From CAWDVB01 sp963824105 (GTDB lineage Bacteria; Actinomycetota; Actinomycetes; Propionibacteriales; Nocardioidaceae): a stretch of DNA of 64,000 bases. A program made the translations under genes and the position numbers. Position 1 is the stretch's first letter; each line of letters starts with the position of its first letter. Below the pieces are notes generated by a model, which worked only from the letters and a program-made list of their open reading frames with translations, was not told the origin of the DNA and ran no database searches. Below, piece by piece: positions 41,886 to 51,265 of the stretch. Location: NCBI GenBank assembly GCA_963824105.1, contig CAWGNN010000011.1:124001-188000 (forward strand). Reading direction: 5' to 3'.

Positions 41886-43685
41886 TCAGTACGTGAACTG
41901 ACCCACCATGCGCTTGAGCTCGGTCGCAATGGTGGCCAGCTCGGTCGCCGACTGCAGGGTGTTCTGCGCGCCCTGGGTCGTCTCGGAAGCAGCCGACGCG
42001 ACCTGGGTGACGTCCTCGGCGATGCCGTTTGCGCCGGCAGCGGCCTCGGTGACACTCCGTGCGATCTCGTTGGTGGTGGCGGTCTGCTCCTCCACCGCGG
42101 AGGCGATAGTGGCCTGGATCTCGTTGATCCGTCCGATCACCTCCGAGATCTCGCTGATCGCGTCGACCGCGCCCGAGGTGTCGCCCTGGATCGCCTCGAT
42201 CTTCTGGCTGATGTCCTCGGTCGCCCGAGCGGTCTCCTTGGCCAGCTCCTTGACTTCGTTCGCAACCACCGCGAAGCCCTTGCCGGCGTCACCGGCGCGA
42301 GCCGCCTCGATGGTGGCGTTGAGGGCGAGCAGGTTGGTCTGCTGCGCGATCGAGGTGATCACCTTGATGACCTGGCCGATCTCCGCGCTGGACTCGCCCA
42401 GGCTGGCGACGGTGCTTTGCGCGTCACTGGCCACGCCCACGGCGCTGGTGGCGACGGTCGAGGCCTCGGTGGCGTTCTTGGCGATCTCGCGGATGCTGGC
42501 GGTCATCTGCTCGGCCGCGCTGGCGACCGTCTGGATGCTCGAGGAGACCTGGACCGATGCGCTCGACGCGCTACCGGCGCGGTCCGCCGTCAGGCTCGCT
42601 CCCTCGCCCATGCCCTGGGAGAGGATGGTGAGCTGCTCGGAGGAGACTGCCAGCGACTCGGCGGTCCGGGCCATGTTGGAGATCGACTCCCGCCATCCGG
42701 CGAGGACCTCGTTGAGGGTGGCAGCCACCTGCCCGATCGCGTCGTCGCTGTCCATCTCGACCGACCGGGTCAAGTCGCCCGCACCTGCGGCGCGGACGAC
42801 GTCGAGGACGAGCTCGACCTTGTTGGCCAGATCCAGCGCTGCCTCGCGCTCCGCGGCCTCCCGAGCCGCCTTCTCCTCCTCGAGGCGGAGCTTCTCGGTG
42901 ACGACCGACCAGGTGGCCATCGCGCCGATGTACTCGCCCTTGTTGTCGCGGATGGCGGAGACGCTCAGGTCCAGGGTCTCCGGGCCCACCTTGATGTTGG
43001 CCCGGCGCGGCAGGTTGCTGTCGTCGCTGAGGATCCCGCGCTGGTACGAGGGGTTCTTGTGGAAGATGTCGAGGCTCGACCCCACGATCTCGTCGGCCGT
43101 CACCGGAAGGTGTTCCTGGAGCCCGCGCAGGGTGTTCAGCGAGGCTGGGTTCATGTAGGTGATGACGAAGTCCCGGTCCGCGAACATCATGTTCGTGGGG
43201 GAGTTCTCCATCATCGAGGTCACACGGGCGACCTGCTCCTCGAGCTTGAGCTTCTCGGTGATCACCTCCCACGTGGCCATCGCTCCGACGTACTCGCCGT
43301 CTTCGTCGTGCAGTGGCACCACACGCAGGTCAAGGGTCTCGGGGCCGATCTTGATGTGGTTGCTCCGGGGCAGCTGGCGGTCGTCCTTGAGGATGTCGCG
43401 CTGGTAGGCCGGGTTCTTGTGGAAGATGTCGATGTTGGCACCGACGACCTCCTCGGCCGTGACCGGGAGGTACTCCTCGAGGCTCTTCAGGCCGTCGATC
43501 GATGCGCGGTTGGCGTAGACGACCTCGAGGTCGCGGTTGGCGATCATCACGCGGGCCGGGACGCTCTCGAGAACGGCGGGCAGCATGGTGAGGTCGACCG
43601 CCTTCCTGGGGGGCGCGCTGGTGGTCTTGGCCCGGGAAATGGTTGCGGGACGGGCGCCGTTGGGAGCCTTCTTTGCTGTTGTCAC
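41886..43685 (-). CDS. Soluble methyl-accepting chemotaxis protein with two PAS domains
   Basis: A 599-residue receptor without transmembrane segments. Two homologous PAS domains occupy about residues 30-155 and 155-275, each with an IDIFHKNPAYQR-type helix and a VGAMATWEVITEKLKLEE end. A HAMP-like linker (VVRAAGAGDLTRSVEMDSDD) leads to the signalling domain, whose hairpin tip is VITSIAQQTNLLALNATIEA ARAGDAGKGF. It is expected to sense redox state or a cytoplasmic ligand. GTG 43685 overlaps the cheW stop (GTGA). Confidence 0.9.
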   Translation of the reverse strand: MTTAKKAPNGARPATISRAKTTSAPPRKAVDLTMLPAVLESVPARVMIANRDLEVVYANRASIDGLKSLEEYLPVTAEEVVGANIDIFHKNPAYQRDILKDDRQLPRSNHIKIGPETLDLRVVPLHDEDGEYVGAMATWEVITEKLKLEEQVARVTSMMENSPTNMMFADRDFVITYMNPASLNTLRGLQEHLPVTADEIVGSSLDIFHKNPSYQRGILSDDSNLPRRANIKVGPETLDLSVSAIRDNKGEYIGAMATWSVVTEKLRLEEEKAAREAAEREAALDLANKVELVLDVVRAAGAGDLTRSVEMDSDDAIGQVAATLNEVLAGWRESISNMARTAESLAVSSEQLTILSQGMGEGASLTADRAGSASSASVQVSSSIQTVASAAEQMTASIREIAKNATEASTVATSAVGVASDAQSTVASLGESSAEIGQVIKVITSIAQQTNLLALNATIEAARAGDAGKGFAVVANEVKELAKETARATEDISQKIEAIQGDTSGAVDAISEISEVIGRINEIQATIASAVEEQTATTNEIARSVTEAAAGANGIAEDVTQVASAASETTQGAQNTLQSATELATIATELKRMVGQFTY

Positions 43686-44188
43686 TGATTCTCTCCACTG
43701 GTTTCGAGGATCCCAGACGTCACGGTGACGTCTGCGGCCCGGGCTGGGTTGAGTACGAGGAGGATGGAGCCCGGCAGGGCCATGACGCCGTGGATGACCT
43801 CGCGCACCCGTTGGGGAAGGGTTGACGGCGCAGGCTCGAGGGCCTGGTCGCCGATGTCGATCACGTCCCCGATGTCGTCGACGAGGAGACTGACCACCTC
43901 GTCGCGACTGCGGACGATCACGTTCATGGCTGGCTCGGAGTGGTCGTTCTCCAGCCCGAGCTGGCTGCGCATGTCGACCGAGGTCACGATCTGGCCGCGC
44001 AGATTGATCAGTCCCCGCACGACCTTGGGCGCCTGTGGCACCAGGGTCATGCGCTGGTGACGGAGGACCTCCTGCACCTCACTCACGGAGACACCGAAGT
44101 GAAGGCCGTCCACGGTGAAGGTGCAGTACTGACTCGTCTCCTCGCCGGGGACCTCATGGACCGGGTTGGTCGTCAAGGTGTTCATCAC
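43682..44188 (-). CDS. cheW: Chemotaxis coupling protein CheW
   Basis: A 168-residue CheW: QYCTFTVDGLHFGVSVSEVQ, LRHQRMTLVPQAPKVVRGLI and NLRGQIVTSVDMRSQLGL are diagnostic. It links the receptor to CheA. It overlaps cheA upstream and the receptor gene downstream by four bases each, so cheA-cheW-mcp form one translationally coupled block. Confidence 0.93.
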   Translation of the reverse strand: MMNTLTTNPVHEVPGEETSQYCTFTVDGLHFGVSVSEVQEVLRHQRMTLVPQAPKVVRGLINLRGQIVTSVDMRSQLGLENDHSEPAMNVIVRSRDEVVSLLVDDIGDVIDIGDQALEPAPSTLPQRVREVIHGVMALPGSILLVLNPARAADVTVTSGILETSGENQ

Positions 44189-46482
44189 GCTGCTCCGATC
44201 CCGACAACTGCCGCGAGGTCGACGAGATCGGTCACCTTGTCGGAGATGACCGCCGATCCGAGCACGCCATAGCGCACGCCCACCTGGCTCTTGTCGAGCT
44301 CGGTGGCGACCACGTCAACGACCCGGTCGACGATGATGCCGACGCGAGCCTGGTTCTCCTCATGGACGATCACCGAGAGCGTCTCCCGCTCGCTCGCGCT
44401 CTCCGACAAGCCGATGGCGGGGGCGAGGCGGATCAGCGGGAGGATGCCGTCGCGATACTGGACGACCTCGGTCTGGCCGGAGAGCTCCACCTGCTCGATC
44501 GGGAACTCCTCCAGTCGCGAGACCGCGGTGAGTGGGAGCGCGGCCCGTCGACCTCCGGAGACCTCCAGGACCAGCAGGGCCGACTCGTCGTCGCTGCGCG
44601 TTGACTGGGAGTCGGCCGGAGCGTCCGTCGCGCTGAGCTCCACGCCGGCGGCCTGGGCGATGCCCCCGACATCGAGGATCAGCGAGACACGACCGTCGCC
44701 CATGATCGTGGCGCCGGCGTACAGGGGAACGGGCTTCAGCTGACGGCCGATCGGCTTGACCACGATCTCCTGGGTGTCATGCACGTGCTCGACGCACAGG
44801 CCGAAGCGGAGGTCGTTGGCCTGCACGACGACCACGGTGAGCGCGTCGGACCCCGATGGGCCGGAGCCGAGCACGTCGCCGAGCTGAACCAGAGGGAGAA
44901 GGTGACCGCGCAACCGCAGGACGGGGGACTCGCCGATCTGCTCGACGCTGCGGCTGAGATCCTCGCCCTCGAGGCGGACCAGCTCGACCAGGTTGGCTTG
45001 GGGGATCGCGTACCGGTCCTCGCCTTCGCCGACCACGAGCGCCGGGATGATCGCGAGGGTGAGGGGGATGCGGACCCGGCAGGTAGTGCCCTCGCCGACG
45101 GTCGACACCATGTCGACGCTTCCCCCGATCCGCTCGATGTTGGTCCGCACGACGTCCATGCCGACGCCACGGCCAGAGACGTTGGTGACCTCCGAGGCGG
45201 TGGAGAAGCCTGGACGAAAGATCAGGTCGAGGATCTCCTTGGAGTCCATCCGAGCCAGGGCGTCGGAGGAGAGGACCCCCCGTGATACCGCAACCTGGCC
45301 GATGAGTGCCGGGTCGATTCCCTTGCCGTCGTCGGAGATCTCGACGATGACCTGCCCGGACTCGTGGTAGGCGCGCAGCTGCAGCTTGCCCTCAGCGGGC
45401 TTGCCCGCCTTGGCCCGGGCCTCGGGGGGCTCGATGCCATGGTCGAGGGAGTTGCGCACCAGGTGGGTCAAAGGGCCCTTGAGCGCCTCCAGCAGCGAGC
45501 GGTCCAGCTCGGTGTCGTGGCCCTCCATCTCCAGGTTGACCCGACGCCCCAGCTGCGACGCCAGGTCTCGCACGACGCGGGGCATCTTCGACCAGACCTG
45601 GCCGATCGGCTGCATCCGCGTCTTCATCACGCTCTCCTGCAGCTCGCTGGCCACGAGGTCGAGGCGCTGGACCGCGCGGACGAGCTCGGTGTCGCCGGAG
45701 CCTTCGGTCCGCTGCAGGATCTGGTTGCGGGTCAAGACCAGCTCGCCGACGAGCTGGACGAGGCCGTCGAGCAGCTCGACGTCCACTCGGACCGAGGAGT
45801 CGATCAGGCGGGACGTGTCACCGCCGGGCTCGGTTGAGAGCCCAGTGGTGTGATCAGTGCTCTCCTGAACGTCGGCATCGCCGGTGCTGGTGCTGGCCGG
45901 CACCGGTTGGCCGGTGACTTCTTCCGGGTCTTCCACCATCACGTCCTGTCCGGAGGCGACCGGCTGGAGCGTCAGACCGAGAGCGTCCACCGTCGGCACG
46001 AACTCCTCCGCAGACAGTGCGGGAGCCTGGGGAGCTTCAGGTTGGGGCGCGCTCTCGGCAGGCCCGGCAGGTTCTGCTGCAGGAAGGCGCCCCTCGAGAG
46101 CGTCGGTGAGCAGAGCCACAACGGAGTCGACATCCGTGGTCGACGCCGCATCGCTGCCTTGAGTCTCGATCGCGTCCAGCAGCGCTCGCACAGTGTCGAC
46201 CATCGTCAGCAACGCGTCGGCGATGCTGGTACTCATCGGCATCTCCCCATCACGGAGCCGCGAGAGCAAGGTCTCGCCCACATGGGTCAGGGACTCCAGG
46301 CGGTGGAGCGCCAGGAAGCCGCTGGTGCCTTTGATGGTGTGGATCGTGCGGAAGATACTGCTGAGCAGGTCCCGGGACTCGGGGTCGGCCTCAAGGCCGA
46401 CCAGGTCACGGTCGAGCTGGTCCAGGTTCTCGTGGCTCTCCACGAGGAACTCGGCCAGGATCTCAGCGTCCTCGTCCAACAA
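44185..46482 (-). CDS. cheA: Chemotaxis histidine kinase CheA, with two CheW-like domains
   Basis: A 765-residue CheA. The HPt domain holds the phosphorylated histidine in IFRTIHTIKGTSGF; a Pro/Ala/Glu-rich linker without an obvious CheY-binding P2 domain follows (residues about 125-225). The dimer and ATPase domains show LVRNSLDHGIEPPEAR, ISDDGKGIDP and VSGRGVGMDVV. Two CheW-like domains close the protein, the second being LLVLEVSGGRRAALPLTAVS to the C-terminus. The second domain may allow extra array contacts. Confidence 0.93.
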   Translation of the reverse strand: MLDEDAEILAEFLVESHENLDQLDRDLVGLEADPESRDLLSSIFRTIHTIKGTSGFLALHRLESLTHVGETLLSRLRDGEMPMSTSIADALLTMVDTVRALLDAIETQGSDAASTTDVDSVVALLTDALEGRLPAAEPAGPAESAPQPEAPQAPALSAEEFVPTVDALGLTLQPVASGQDVMVEDPEEVTGQPVPASTSTGDADVQESTDHTTGLSTEPGGDTSRLIDSSVRVDVELLDGLVQLVGELVLTRNQILQRTEGSGDTELVRAVQRLDLVASELQESVMKTRMQPIGQVWSKMPRVVRDLASQLGRRVNLEMEGHDTELDRSLLEALKGPLTHLVRNSLDHGIEPPEARAKAGKPAEGKLQLRAYHESGQVIVEISDDGKGIDPALIGQVAVSRGVLSSDALARMDSKEILDLIFRPGFSTASEVTNVSGRGVGMDVVRTNIERIGGSVDMVSTVGEGTTCRVRIPLTLAIIPALVVGEGEDRYAIPQANLVELVRLEGEDLSRSVEQIGESPVLRLRGHLLPLVQLGDVLGSGPSGSDALTVVVVQANDLRFGLCVEHVHDTQEIVVKPIGRQLKPVPLYAGATIMGDGRVSLILDVGGIAQAAGVELSATDAPADSQSTRSDDESALLVLEVSGGRRAALPLTAVSRLEEFPIEQVELSGQTEVVQYRDGILPLIRLAPAIGLSESASERETLSVIVHEENQARVGIIVDRVVDVVATELDKSQVGVRYGVLGSAVISDKVTDLVDLAAVVGIGAA

Positions 46483-46605
46483 GATGGTTCACCTCCTCCG
46501 GCGGGGCAAATCGGCACCCACGAGGAAGGCCTGAGCCCTTCGTGCGGGGTTTCGGACCGCCGGGGGGAACCCCATGGCGGGCGCACAGATGAACGACGAA
46601 GACGA

Positions 46606-46636
46606 CAGGAGCGGCCCTTCAGAGGGGCCGCTCCTG
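46606..46636 (-). terminator. Hairpin between the cheX-like gene and cheA
   Basis: A perfect 12-bp GC-rich stem (CAGGAGCGGCCC at 46606-46617 with 46625-46636) and a 7-base loop lie downstream of the 46656-47147 gene and upstream of cheA. It may reduce read-through, separating expression of the two parts of the chemotaxis run. Confidence 0.6.
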
Positions 46637-46655
46637 CTGGGAAGGACAGGGTGCC

Positions 46656-47147
46656 TCAGACCAGGACGAGCGAGACTCTGCCGGGTCCGTAGCCGGTCAC
46701 GGAGACGTTGAGGTCCTCGCGCTGACCGAGGGTGAACGCCTTCCCGAGGATCAGCGGCGGGACCGGGTCCCCGGTGTGGTAGACCTCGTGCAGCTTGGTG
46801 TGACGGGCTCCCTCGATGTTGAACATGGCGGAGGCGATGTTCAAGACCTCGTAGAGGTTCTCCTTCATGGTGTCGGGGAGCGACTTCTCCTCGATCGCCT
46901 CTCTCGCGGTGGGCGGAGGCATCAGCCCGATCGCCGCTCCGGCGTGGGCGGAGAGGTCCAAGTCGACCACGATCAGGGCGCAGATCGTCAGAGAGTTGTC
47001 CACGAAGACCGAGAACGTCGCCGGTGCGTCGGCGCTCGGCGCCAGCGGTGTGCCTGGTGACACCGCGACCTCCCGGCCGAGCAGCTCGGTCAACAGGTCA
47101 CGGAGCTGCTTGGGGGTGGGCAGATGCATCGGGTCCACGGCAGGCAC
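46656..47147 (-). CDS. Uncharacterised chemotaxis-cluster protein, possibly CheC/CheX-like
   Basis: A 163-residue protein: PTPKQLRDLLTELLGREVAV, FVDNSLTICALIVVDLDLSA, then MKENLYEVLNIASAMFNIEG. The last helix, with Glu and Asn spaced as in the CheC/CheX phosphatase helices, suggests that fold, but the match is weak. GTG 47147 begins one base after the stop of the adjacent CheY gene, so it belongs to the same operon. Confidence 0.55.
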   Translation of the reverse strand: MPAVDPMHLPTPKQLRDLLTELLGREVAVSPGTPLAPSADAPATFSVFVDNSLTICALIVVDLDLSAHAGAAIGLMPPPTAREAIEEKSLPDTMKENLYEVLNIASAMFNIEGARHTKLHEVYHTGDPVPPLILGKAFTLGQREDLNVSVTGYGPGRVSLVLV

Positions 47148-47148
47148 C

Positions 47149-47511
47149 TCACCCGAAGACGGGGTCGAGGACCGCGGAGAACGACTCCGCGGTGAACGGC
47201 TTGGCGATGAGGAAGAGCGCGCCCTCCTGGGTGGCCCGCTCGACCATGCTGCTGGAGCCTTCCGAGGTGACGAAGCCGAACGGCACCTGCGAGCCGGAGC
47301 TGCGCAGCGCCGTGAGCAGGTCGATGCCGTTCATCTCGGGCATGTTCCAGTCCGACAGGACGAGGTCCGGGTGCTCGCTCATCACCACCTGGAGAGCCTC
47401 GGCGCCGTTCGACGCCTCGACGATTTCATGGTCGGCGTAGCCGGCCTGACGCAAGGTGCGGATCACGATCTGCCGCATGACTCGGCTGTCGTCGGCGACG
47501 AGGATCTTCAT
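47149..47511 (-). CDS. CheY-like single-domain response regulator
   Basis: A 120-residue receiver. It has KILVADDSRVMRQIVIRTLR with the acidic pair, the phosphorylation site in LVLSDWNMPEMNG, the Thr/Ser switch in GFVTSEGS and the lysine in FLIAKPFTAE. ATG 47511 is chosen; upstream frame is antisense-like. It is one of two CheY proteins in the operon. Confidence 0.9.
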   Translation of the reverse strand: MKILVADDSRVMRQIVIRTLRQAGYADHEIVEASNGAEALQVVMSEHPDLVLSDWNMPEMNGIDLLTALRSSGSQVPFGFVTSEGSSSMVERATQEGALFLIAKPFTAESFSAVLDPVFG

Positions 47512-47539
47512 CGGACCTCTCTCGATCGGGGAAGCATGG

Positions 47540-47992
47540 TCAGTCGACCGGCACGTGGACGGCAACGCGGATGGAGTGGCCGCGCCACGCCAGGTCGGCG
47601 CGGACGGCCTCGACGCTCTCGTTGGGCCAGATGACGCGCCCATGGGCGACAACGGGCAGGGACAAGACGCTCGGACCGGGCATCAGGCTCTTGATCTGGC
47701 CCCCGATCACGTTGACCAGCTCGCCGATGGCATCGGACACGTCGGCGTCCTCGAAGTCGGTGATCCCGCCGAGCATTGATGTGGTGACGTCTCGGGCCAG
47801 CGACTCGGGCACGTGCAGGCTGATGGTGCCGGCCCAGCCGCCGGTGACCGAGACGGTCGCCGAGATCACCGGCGCGCTCTCTCCGATCGGCGCACCTTCG
47901 AGGAGCGGCTCCTCCTGACCGAGGAAGCTGGCCCACACCTCTTGGGCGAGGGCGACGACATCGTGCATGGACGGCTCTGTCATCGCGGTCAT
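47540..47992 (-). CDS. CheX-like phosphatase
   Basis: A 150-residue protein resembling CheX: VISATVSVTGGWAGTISLHV, TSMLGGITDFEDADVSDAIG and ELVNVIGGQIKSLMPG, the last with the Glu-x2-Asn motif that dephosphorylates CheY-P. ATG 47992 overlaps the stop of the upstream cheY (ATGA), which suggests that this pair works together. Confidence 0.8.
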   Translation of the reverse strand: MTAMTEPSMHDVVALAQEVWASFLGQEEPLLEGAPIGESAPVISATVSVTGGWAGTISLHVPESLARDVTTSMLGGITDFEDADVSDAIGELVNVIGGQIKSLMPGPSVLSLPVVAHGRVIWPNESVEAVRADLAWRGHSIRVAVHVPVD

Positions 47993-48372
47993 GCGGGGAT
48001 CTCCTGAGGAAGCAGGCCGAGCATGTCGAGCTTGTCGACGATCGCGTCGGGGGTGAAGGGCTTGATGACGTACTCGTGAGCACCGGCGGCCAGCGCCTTG
48101 ACGATCTGGCTGTGCTCGGACTCGGTGGTCACCATCATCAGCGTGACGTTGCGCCACTGGTTGTTCGCCCGCACGCGCCTGACGAACGTGTACCCGTCCA
48201 TCACCGGCATGTTCCAGTCGATGAGGCACAGGTCGGGGATGCGTCCCGCTTCGAGGTGGGCGAGGGCCTCTTCGCCGTGCCCCGCCTCGAGACACTCGAA
48301 GCCGAGGCCGGCGACGATGCGGGTCAGGATCTTCCGCATCGCACGAGAGTCGTCAATGATCAGTGCCAGCAC
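47989..48372 (-). CDS. cheY: Chemotaxis response regulator CheY
   Basis: A 127-residue receiver: ALIIDDSRAMRKILTRIV, phospho-acceptor in LCLIDWNMPVMDGY, TTESE and YVIKPFTPDAI. It is four bases from cheR and overlaps the cheX-like gene. Either this or the 47149 receiver acts on the flagellar motor; flagellar genes are outside the window. Confidence 0.9.
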   Translation of the reverse strand: MLALIIDDSRAMRKILTRIVAGLGFECLEAGHGEEALAHLEAGRIPDLCLIDWNMPVMDGYTFVRRVRANNQWRNVTLMMVTTESEHSQIVKALAAGAHEYVIKPFTPDAIVDKLDMLGLLPQEIPA

Positions 48373-48375
48373 AGG

Positions 48376-49257
48376 TCACGCTCCAATCCGGAGAGAAGTT
48401 CCGAGCGCGGAGACACCCGTGGCCGAGAACGACGAGCGGGCGGCTGCGCCGCTGTCGTGGACCGGCCGATGGCCCGAGACGCGGCCGTAGCTCTCGCGAA
48501 TCCAGTGGTCGTCGGAGTCCAGCGTGGTCTCGGACGATCCGAGGAGCATGAACCCGTCGGGGGCGATGACGTGACGGGTCCGTTCGAGGATGGAGCGCTT
48601 GGTCTCCTTGTCGAAGTAGATGAGCACGTTCCGCAGGAAGACGATGTCGAAGCGCGGCAGGGGCGGGAATGGTGCCGCGAGGTTGAGGTGCTGGGTGCGC
48701 ACCATCTTGCGCAGCTCCGGACTGACCTCCCACTCGGAGCCGACCCGCTCGAAGTACTTGACCAGCATCGGGGCCGGCAGACCACGGTTCATCTCGACCT
48801 GGCCGTACCGACCGGCCTTGACGCGCTCCAACATGCTGGTCGAGACGTCGGTGGCGATGATCTCGGCGGACCAGCCCGCCGGCAGGCGCTGGTCGAGAAG
48901 CATGGCCAGGCTGTAGGCCTCTTGCCCACTGGAGCAGGCCGCGGACCAGATCGTGATCTTGCGCGTGGCTTCGCGGGTCTGCAGCACGTGCGGCAGCATC
49001 ACCTCGGTGAAGGCCTGGTAGGGGGCGTTGTCCCGGAACCAGGAGGTCTCGTTGATGGTCAGCGCGTCGACAGCCCACCGACGCTGGGCAGCGTCGGTGC
49101 GCAGCCGGTTGACATAGGCATCCACGTCCTCGTCGCCGGACATCCGGGCGAGGGGGAGCAGCCGAGCCTCGACGAGGTACTCCTTGCCAGGCTCGTACAA
49201 CATCGCGGTCTCGCCCTTGACGAGATTCGCGACATAGGCGAATGCGGCAGCTGACAT
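48376..49257 (-). CDS. cheR: Chemotaxis protein methyltransferase CheR
   Basis: A 293-residue glutamate methyltransferase for receptors. The N-terminal helical part (FAYVANLVKGETAMLYEPGK) precedes the SAM domain with IWSAACSSGQEAYSLAML, INETSWFRD, IIATDVSTSMLERVKAGRYG and FDIVFLRNVLIYFD. ATG 49257 gives the usual length. It is the first gene of the long minus-strand chemotaxis run and is divergent from cheB with 100 bp between. Confidence 0.93.
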   Translation of the reverse strand: MSAAAFAYVANLVKGETAMLYEPGKEYLVEARLLPLARMSGDEDVDAYVNRLRTDAAQRRWAVDALTINETSWFRDNAPYQAFTEVMLPHVLQTREATRKITIWSAACSSGQEAYSLAMLLDQRLPAGWSAEIIATDVSTSMLERVKAGRYGQVEMNRGLPAPMLVKYFERVGSEWEVSPELRKMVRTQHLNLAAPFPPLPRFDIVFLRNVLIYFDKETKRSILERTRHVIAPDGFMLLGSSETTLDSDDHWIRESYGRVSGHRPVHDSGAAARSSFSATGVSALGTSLRIGA

Positions 49258-49357
49258 TGTCACGCCGGTTCTTTCGGGCTGCCAGAAGGGGACTTGAGCG
49301 CTTCTGGCCACTCGGGGGAAGGCTCAGCTGTCGACGTCGGCGACCGATGGGGGGCAC

Positions 49358-50416
49358 GTGATTCGAGTTCTGGTTGTGGACGACTCAGCAGTCATCCGCC
49401 GACTCGTCACCTCTGCCTTGTCGCAGGATCCCGAGATCGAGGTCGTGGGGACTGCCGCGAACGGCAACATCGCCATCGCCAAGCTCGCGCAGTTGCATCC
49501 CGACGTGATGACCCTCGACATCGAGATGCCAGAGCTCGACGGTCTTCAAACGCTGAAGGCGGTGCGGCCCGAGTATCCGCGACTTCCCATCGTGATGTTC
49601 TCCACCCTCACCGAGAAGGGCGCGGTGACAACGCTCGACGCACTGTCCTTGGGTGCGTCGGACTACGTGACCAAGCCCGCGAACGTCGGGAGTGTTGCCG
49701 AGAGCATCGCGAGCGTGCAGGAACAGCTGATCCCCAAGCTCAAGGCGCTCGCCGCTGCCCGCAGGTTGGGGGGAGCCCCGACGCGTCGCCAGGTCAACCG
49801 CCCGCTGGCTTCGGGTGGCCTGCCGTTGGAGGCGGTCGTGCTGGGGAGCTCCACCGGCGGTCCGGATGCCCTCTCCGAGGTGCTCGCGAAACTCCCGCGT
49901 GACCTTCCGGTGCCGGTCTTCGTTGTTCAGCACATGCCTCCAGTATTCACTTCCATCCTCGCCCAGAGACTCGACAACGTCTCGCCGCTCCGGGTCTCGG
50001 AGGCCTCCGACGGAGAGCGCCCGCAGCCCGGGCACGTCTATGTCGCGCCGGGGGACCACCACCTGCACCTTGAGCGCGACCTGCTCGGCCCCAAGATCAC
50101 CTTGAACCAGGGGCCGCAGGAGAACTTCTGCCGTCCCGCGGTCGATGCCCTCTTCCGCTCCGCTGTCCCGGTGTACGGGAAGCGTGTCCTGTCGGTCGTC
50201 CTTACCGGCATGGGCAAGGACGGTCGAGAGGGCGTGCGGGCGCTGCGCGAAGCGGGAGCGCCCTCGGTCGTCCAGGACGAGGCCACCTCTGTCGTCTGGG
50301 GTATGCCCGGCGCTGTCGCGCAGGCCAGTTTGGCCGACCAGGTCCTGCCCTTGGGTGACATCGCTTCGGCGATCACCTCTGCCGTTCGCGTGGCCCGCCC
50401 CAGCATGCGGGTCTGA
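49358..50416 (+). CDS. cheB: Chemotaxis glutamate methylesterase CheB
   Basis: A 352-residue receiver-methylesterase fusion. Receiver: VLVVDDSAVIRRLV, phosphorylation site in MTLDIEMPELDG and DYVTKPANV. Esterase triad: Ser in LGSSTGGPDALSE, His in VVQHMPPVFTS and Asp in LTGMGKDGREGV. It starts with GTG 49358 and is divergent from cheR. It adapts receptors such as the double-PAS protein. Confidence 0.94.
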   Translation: MIRVLVVDDSAVIRRLVTSALSQDPEIEVVGTAANGNIAIAKLAQLHPDVMTLDIEMPELDGLQTLKAVRPEYPRLPIVMFSTLTEKGAVTTLDALSLGASDYVTKPANVGSVAESIASVQEQLIPKLKALAAARRLGGAPTRRQVNRPLASGGLPLEAVVLGSSTGGPDALSEVLAKLPRDLPVPVFVVQHMPPVFTSILAQRLDNVSPLRVSEASDGERPQPGHVYVAPGDHHLHLERDLLGPKITLNQGPQENFCRPAVDALFRSAVPVYGKRVLSVVLTGMGKDGREGVRALREAGAPSVVQDEATSVVWGMPGAVAQASLADQVLPLGDIASAITSAVRVARPSMRV

Positions 50417-50567
50417 CCGGCGACCAGGGTCCGTTCCGCGGACCGGGTCCGCATTTCCTGTCCAGCACACCTTCAGCGCTGCCGCGTGCGTCGAACCTGC
50501 CTGCAGATCCCCGTACCCGAGCCACCGTGTGGCGCAACCGGCGCTCATCCATCACCTCCCAATCGCC

Positions 50568-50595
50568 AGAACCCAACCAAGAGAACCCAACCAAG
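50568..50595. repeat. Perfect 14-bp tandem repeat in a leader
   Basis: AGAACCCAACCAAG occurs twice in tandem (50568-50581 and 50582-50595), directly before the ribosome site of the exported-protein gene. A slippage product or a regulatory site in the leader. Confidence 0.6.
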
Positions 50596-50608
50596 AGGGG
50601 TACCCACC

Positions 50609-51235
50609 ATGAAGAACCTGTTCCGAGACCTGAGGTCCGTCGTGATAGCCGTCGTCGTGACCTCGCTGCTCGCCGCCGCACCGGCGATGGCGGCCTACGA
50701 CGCGATCAACGCCGATACGGTGGACGGTCACGACGCCGTCCGAGCCGCAACCAAGCCCGCGCATCGGGCCGGCAAGCTCATTGCAGCTGGCAAGAGCGGC
50801 TATCTGCCCAACAACGCGATCCGCAAGGCTCCGAACTCCACCCGTCTGGACGGCAAGCGCAGCTCGGCCTTCATCGAGCGCGTCTCCGCGGTCGACGAGC
50901 TGCAGACCGGCGTGTGGGCCGTCAGCAGTTCGGGAGCCTCGAAGGAGGTCACGGCGCTCCGGTTCCTGGAGAGCCTGCACTCCCGGATCCCCGGATCGTC
51001 GGTCTACATCGTGCAGCCTGGCCAGTCGACGGTGCAGTGTCCGGGGTCCGGCGAGGTCGTGGCCCAGGGCGTGCTCTGTGTCTACATCAACCAGGAAATC
51101 AACCTGACGGAGCTTCGCGTTCGAAACCCGCTGAGCGCCACGTTCGGGACGTCGGACGAAGGGGCCGTCATCTTGGGGTCGTTCGACTCGAAGGGTTTCG
51201 CCTACGGCACGTGGGCGGCCCGGAGCGGGGACTGA
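50609..51235 (+). CDS. Exported hypothetical protein
   Basis: A 208-residue protein with a Sec signal peptide (LRSVVIAVVVTSLLAAAPAMA, cleavage probably after AMA). The mature part begins with NADTVDGHDAV and later NSTRLDGKRSSAF, two copies of an N-x-D/L-DG motif seen in a family of surface or cell-wall proteins in Nocardioides-like bacteria. The C-terminal domain has two cysteines (VQCPGSG, VLCVYIN) that may pair. ATG 50609; function unknown. Confidence 0.7.
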   Translation: MKNLFRDLRSVVIAVVVTSLLAAAPAMAAYDAINADTVDGHDAVRAATKPAHRAGKLIAAGKSGYLPNNAIRKAPNSTRLDGKRSSAFIERVSAVDELQTGVWAVSSSGASKEVTALRFLESLHSRIPGSSVYIVQPGQSTVQCPGSGEVVAQGVLCVYINQEINLTELRVRNPLSATFGTSDEGAVILGSFDSKGFAYGTWAARSGD

Positions 51236-51265
51236 CTTGGGGTCCGACGGACTCGACTGAGCAGC

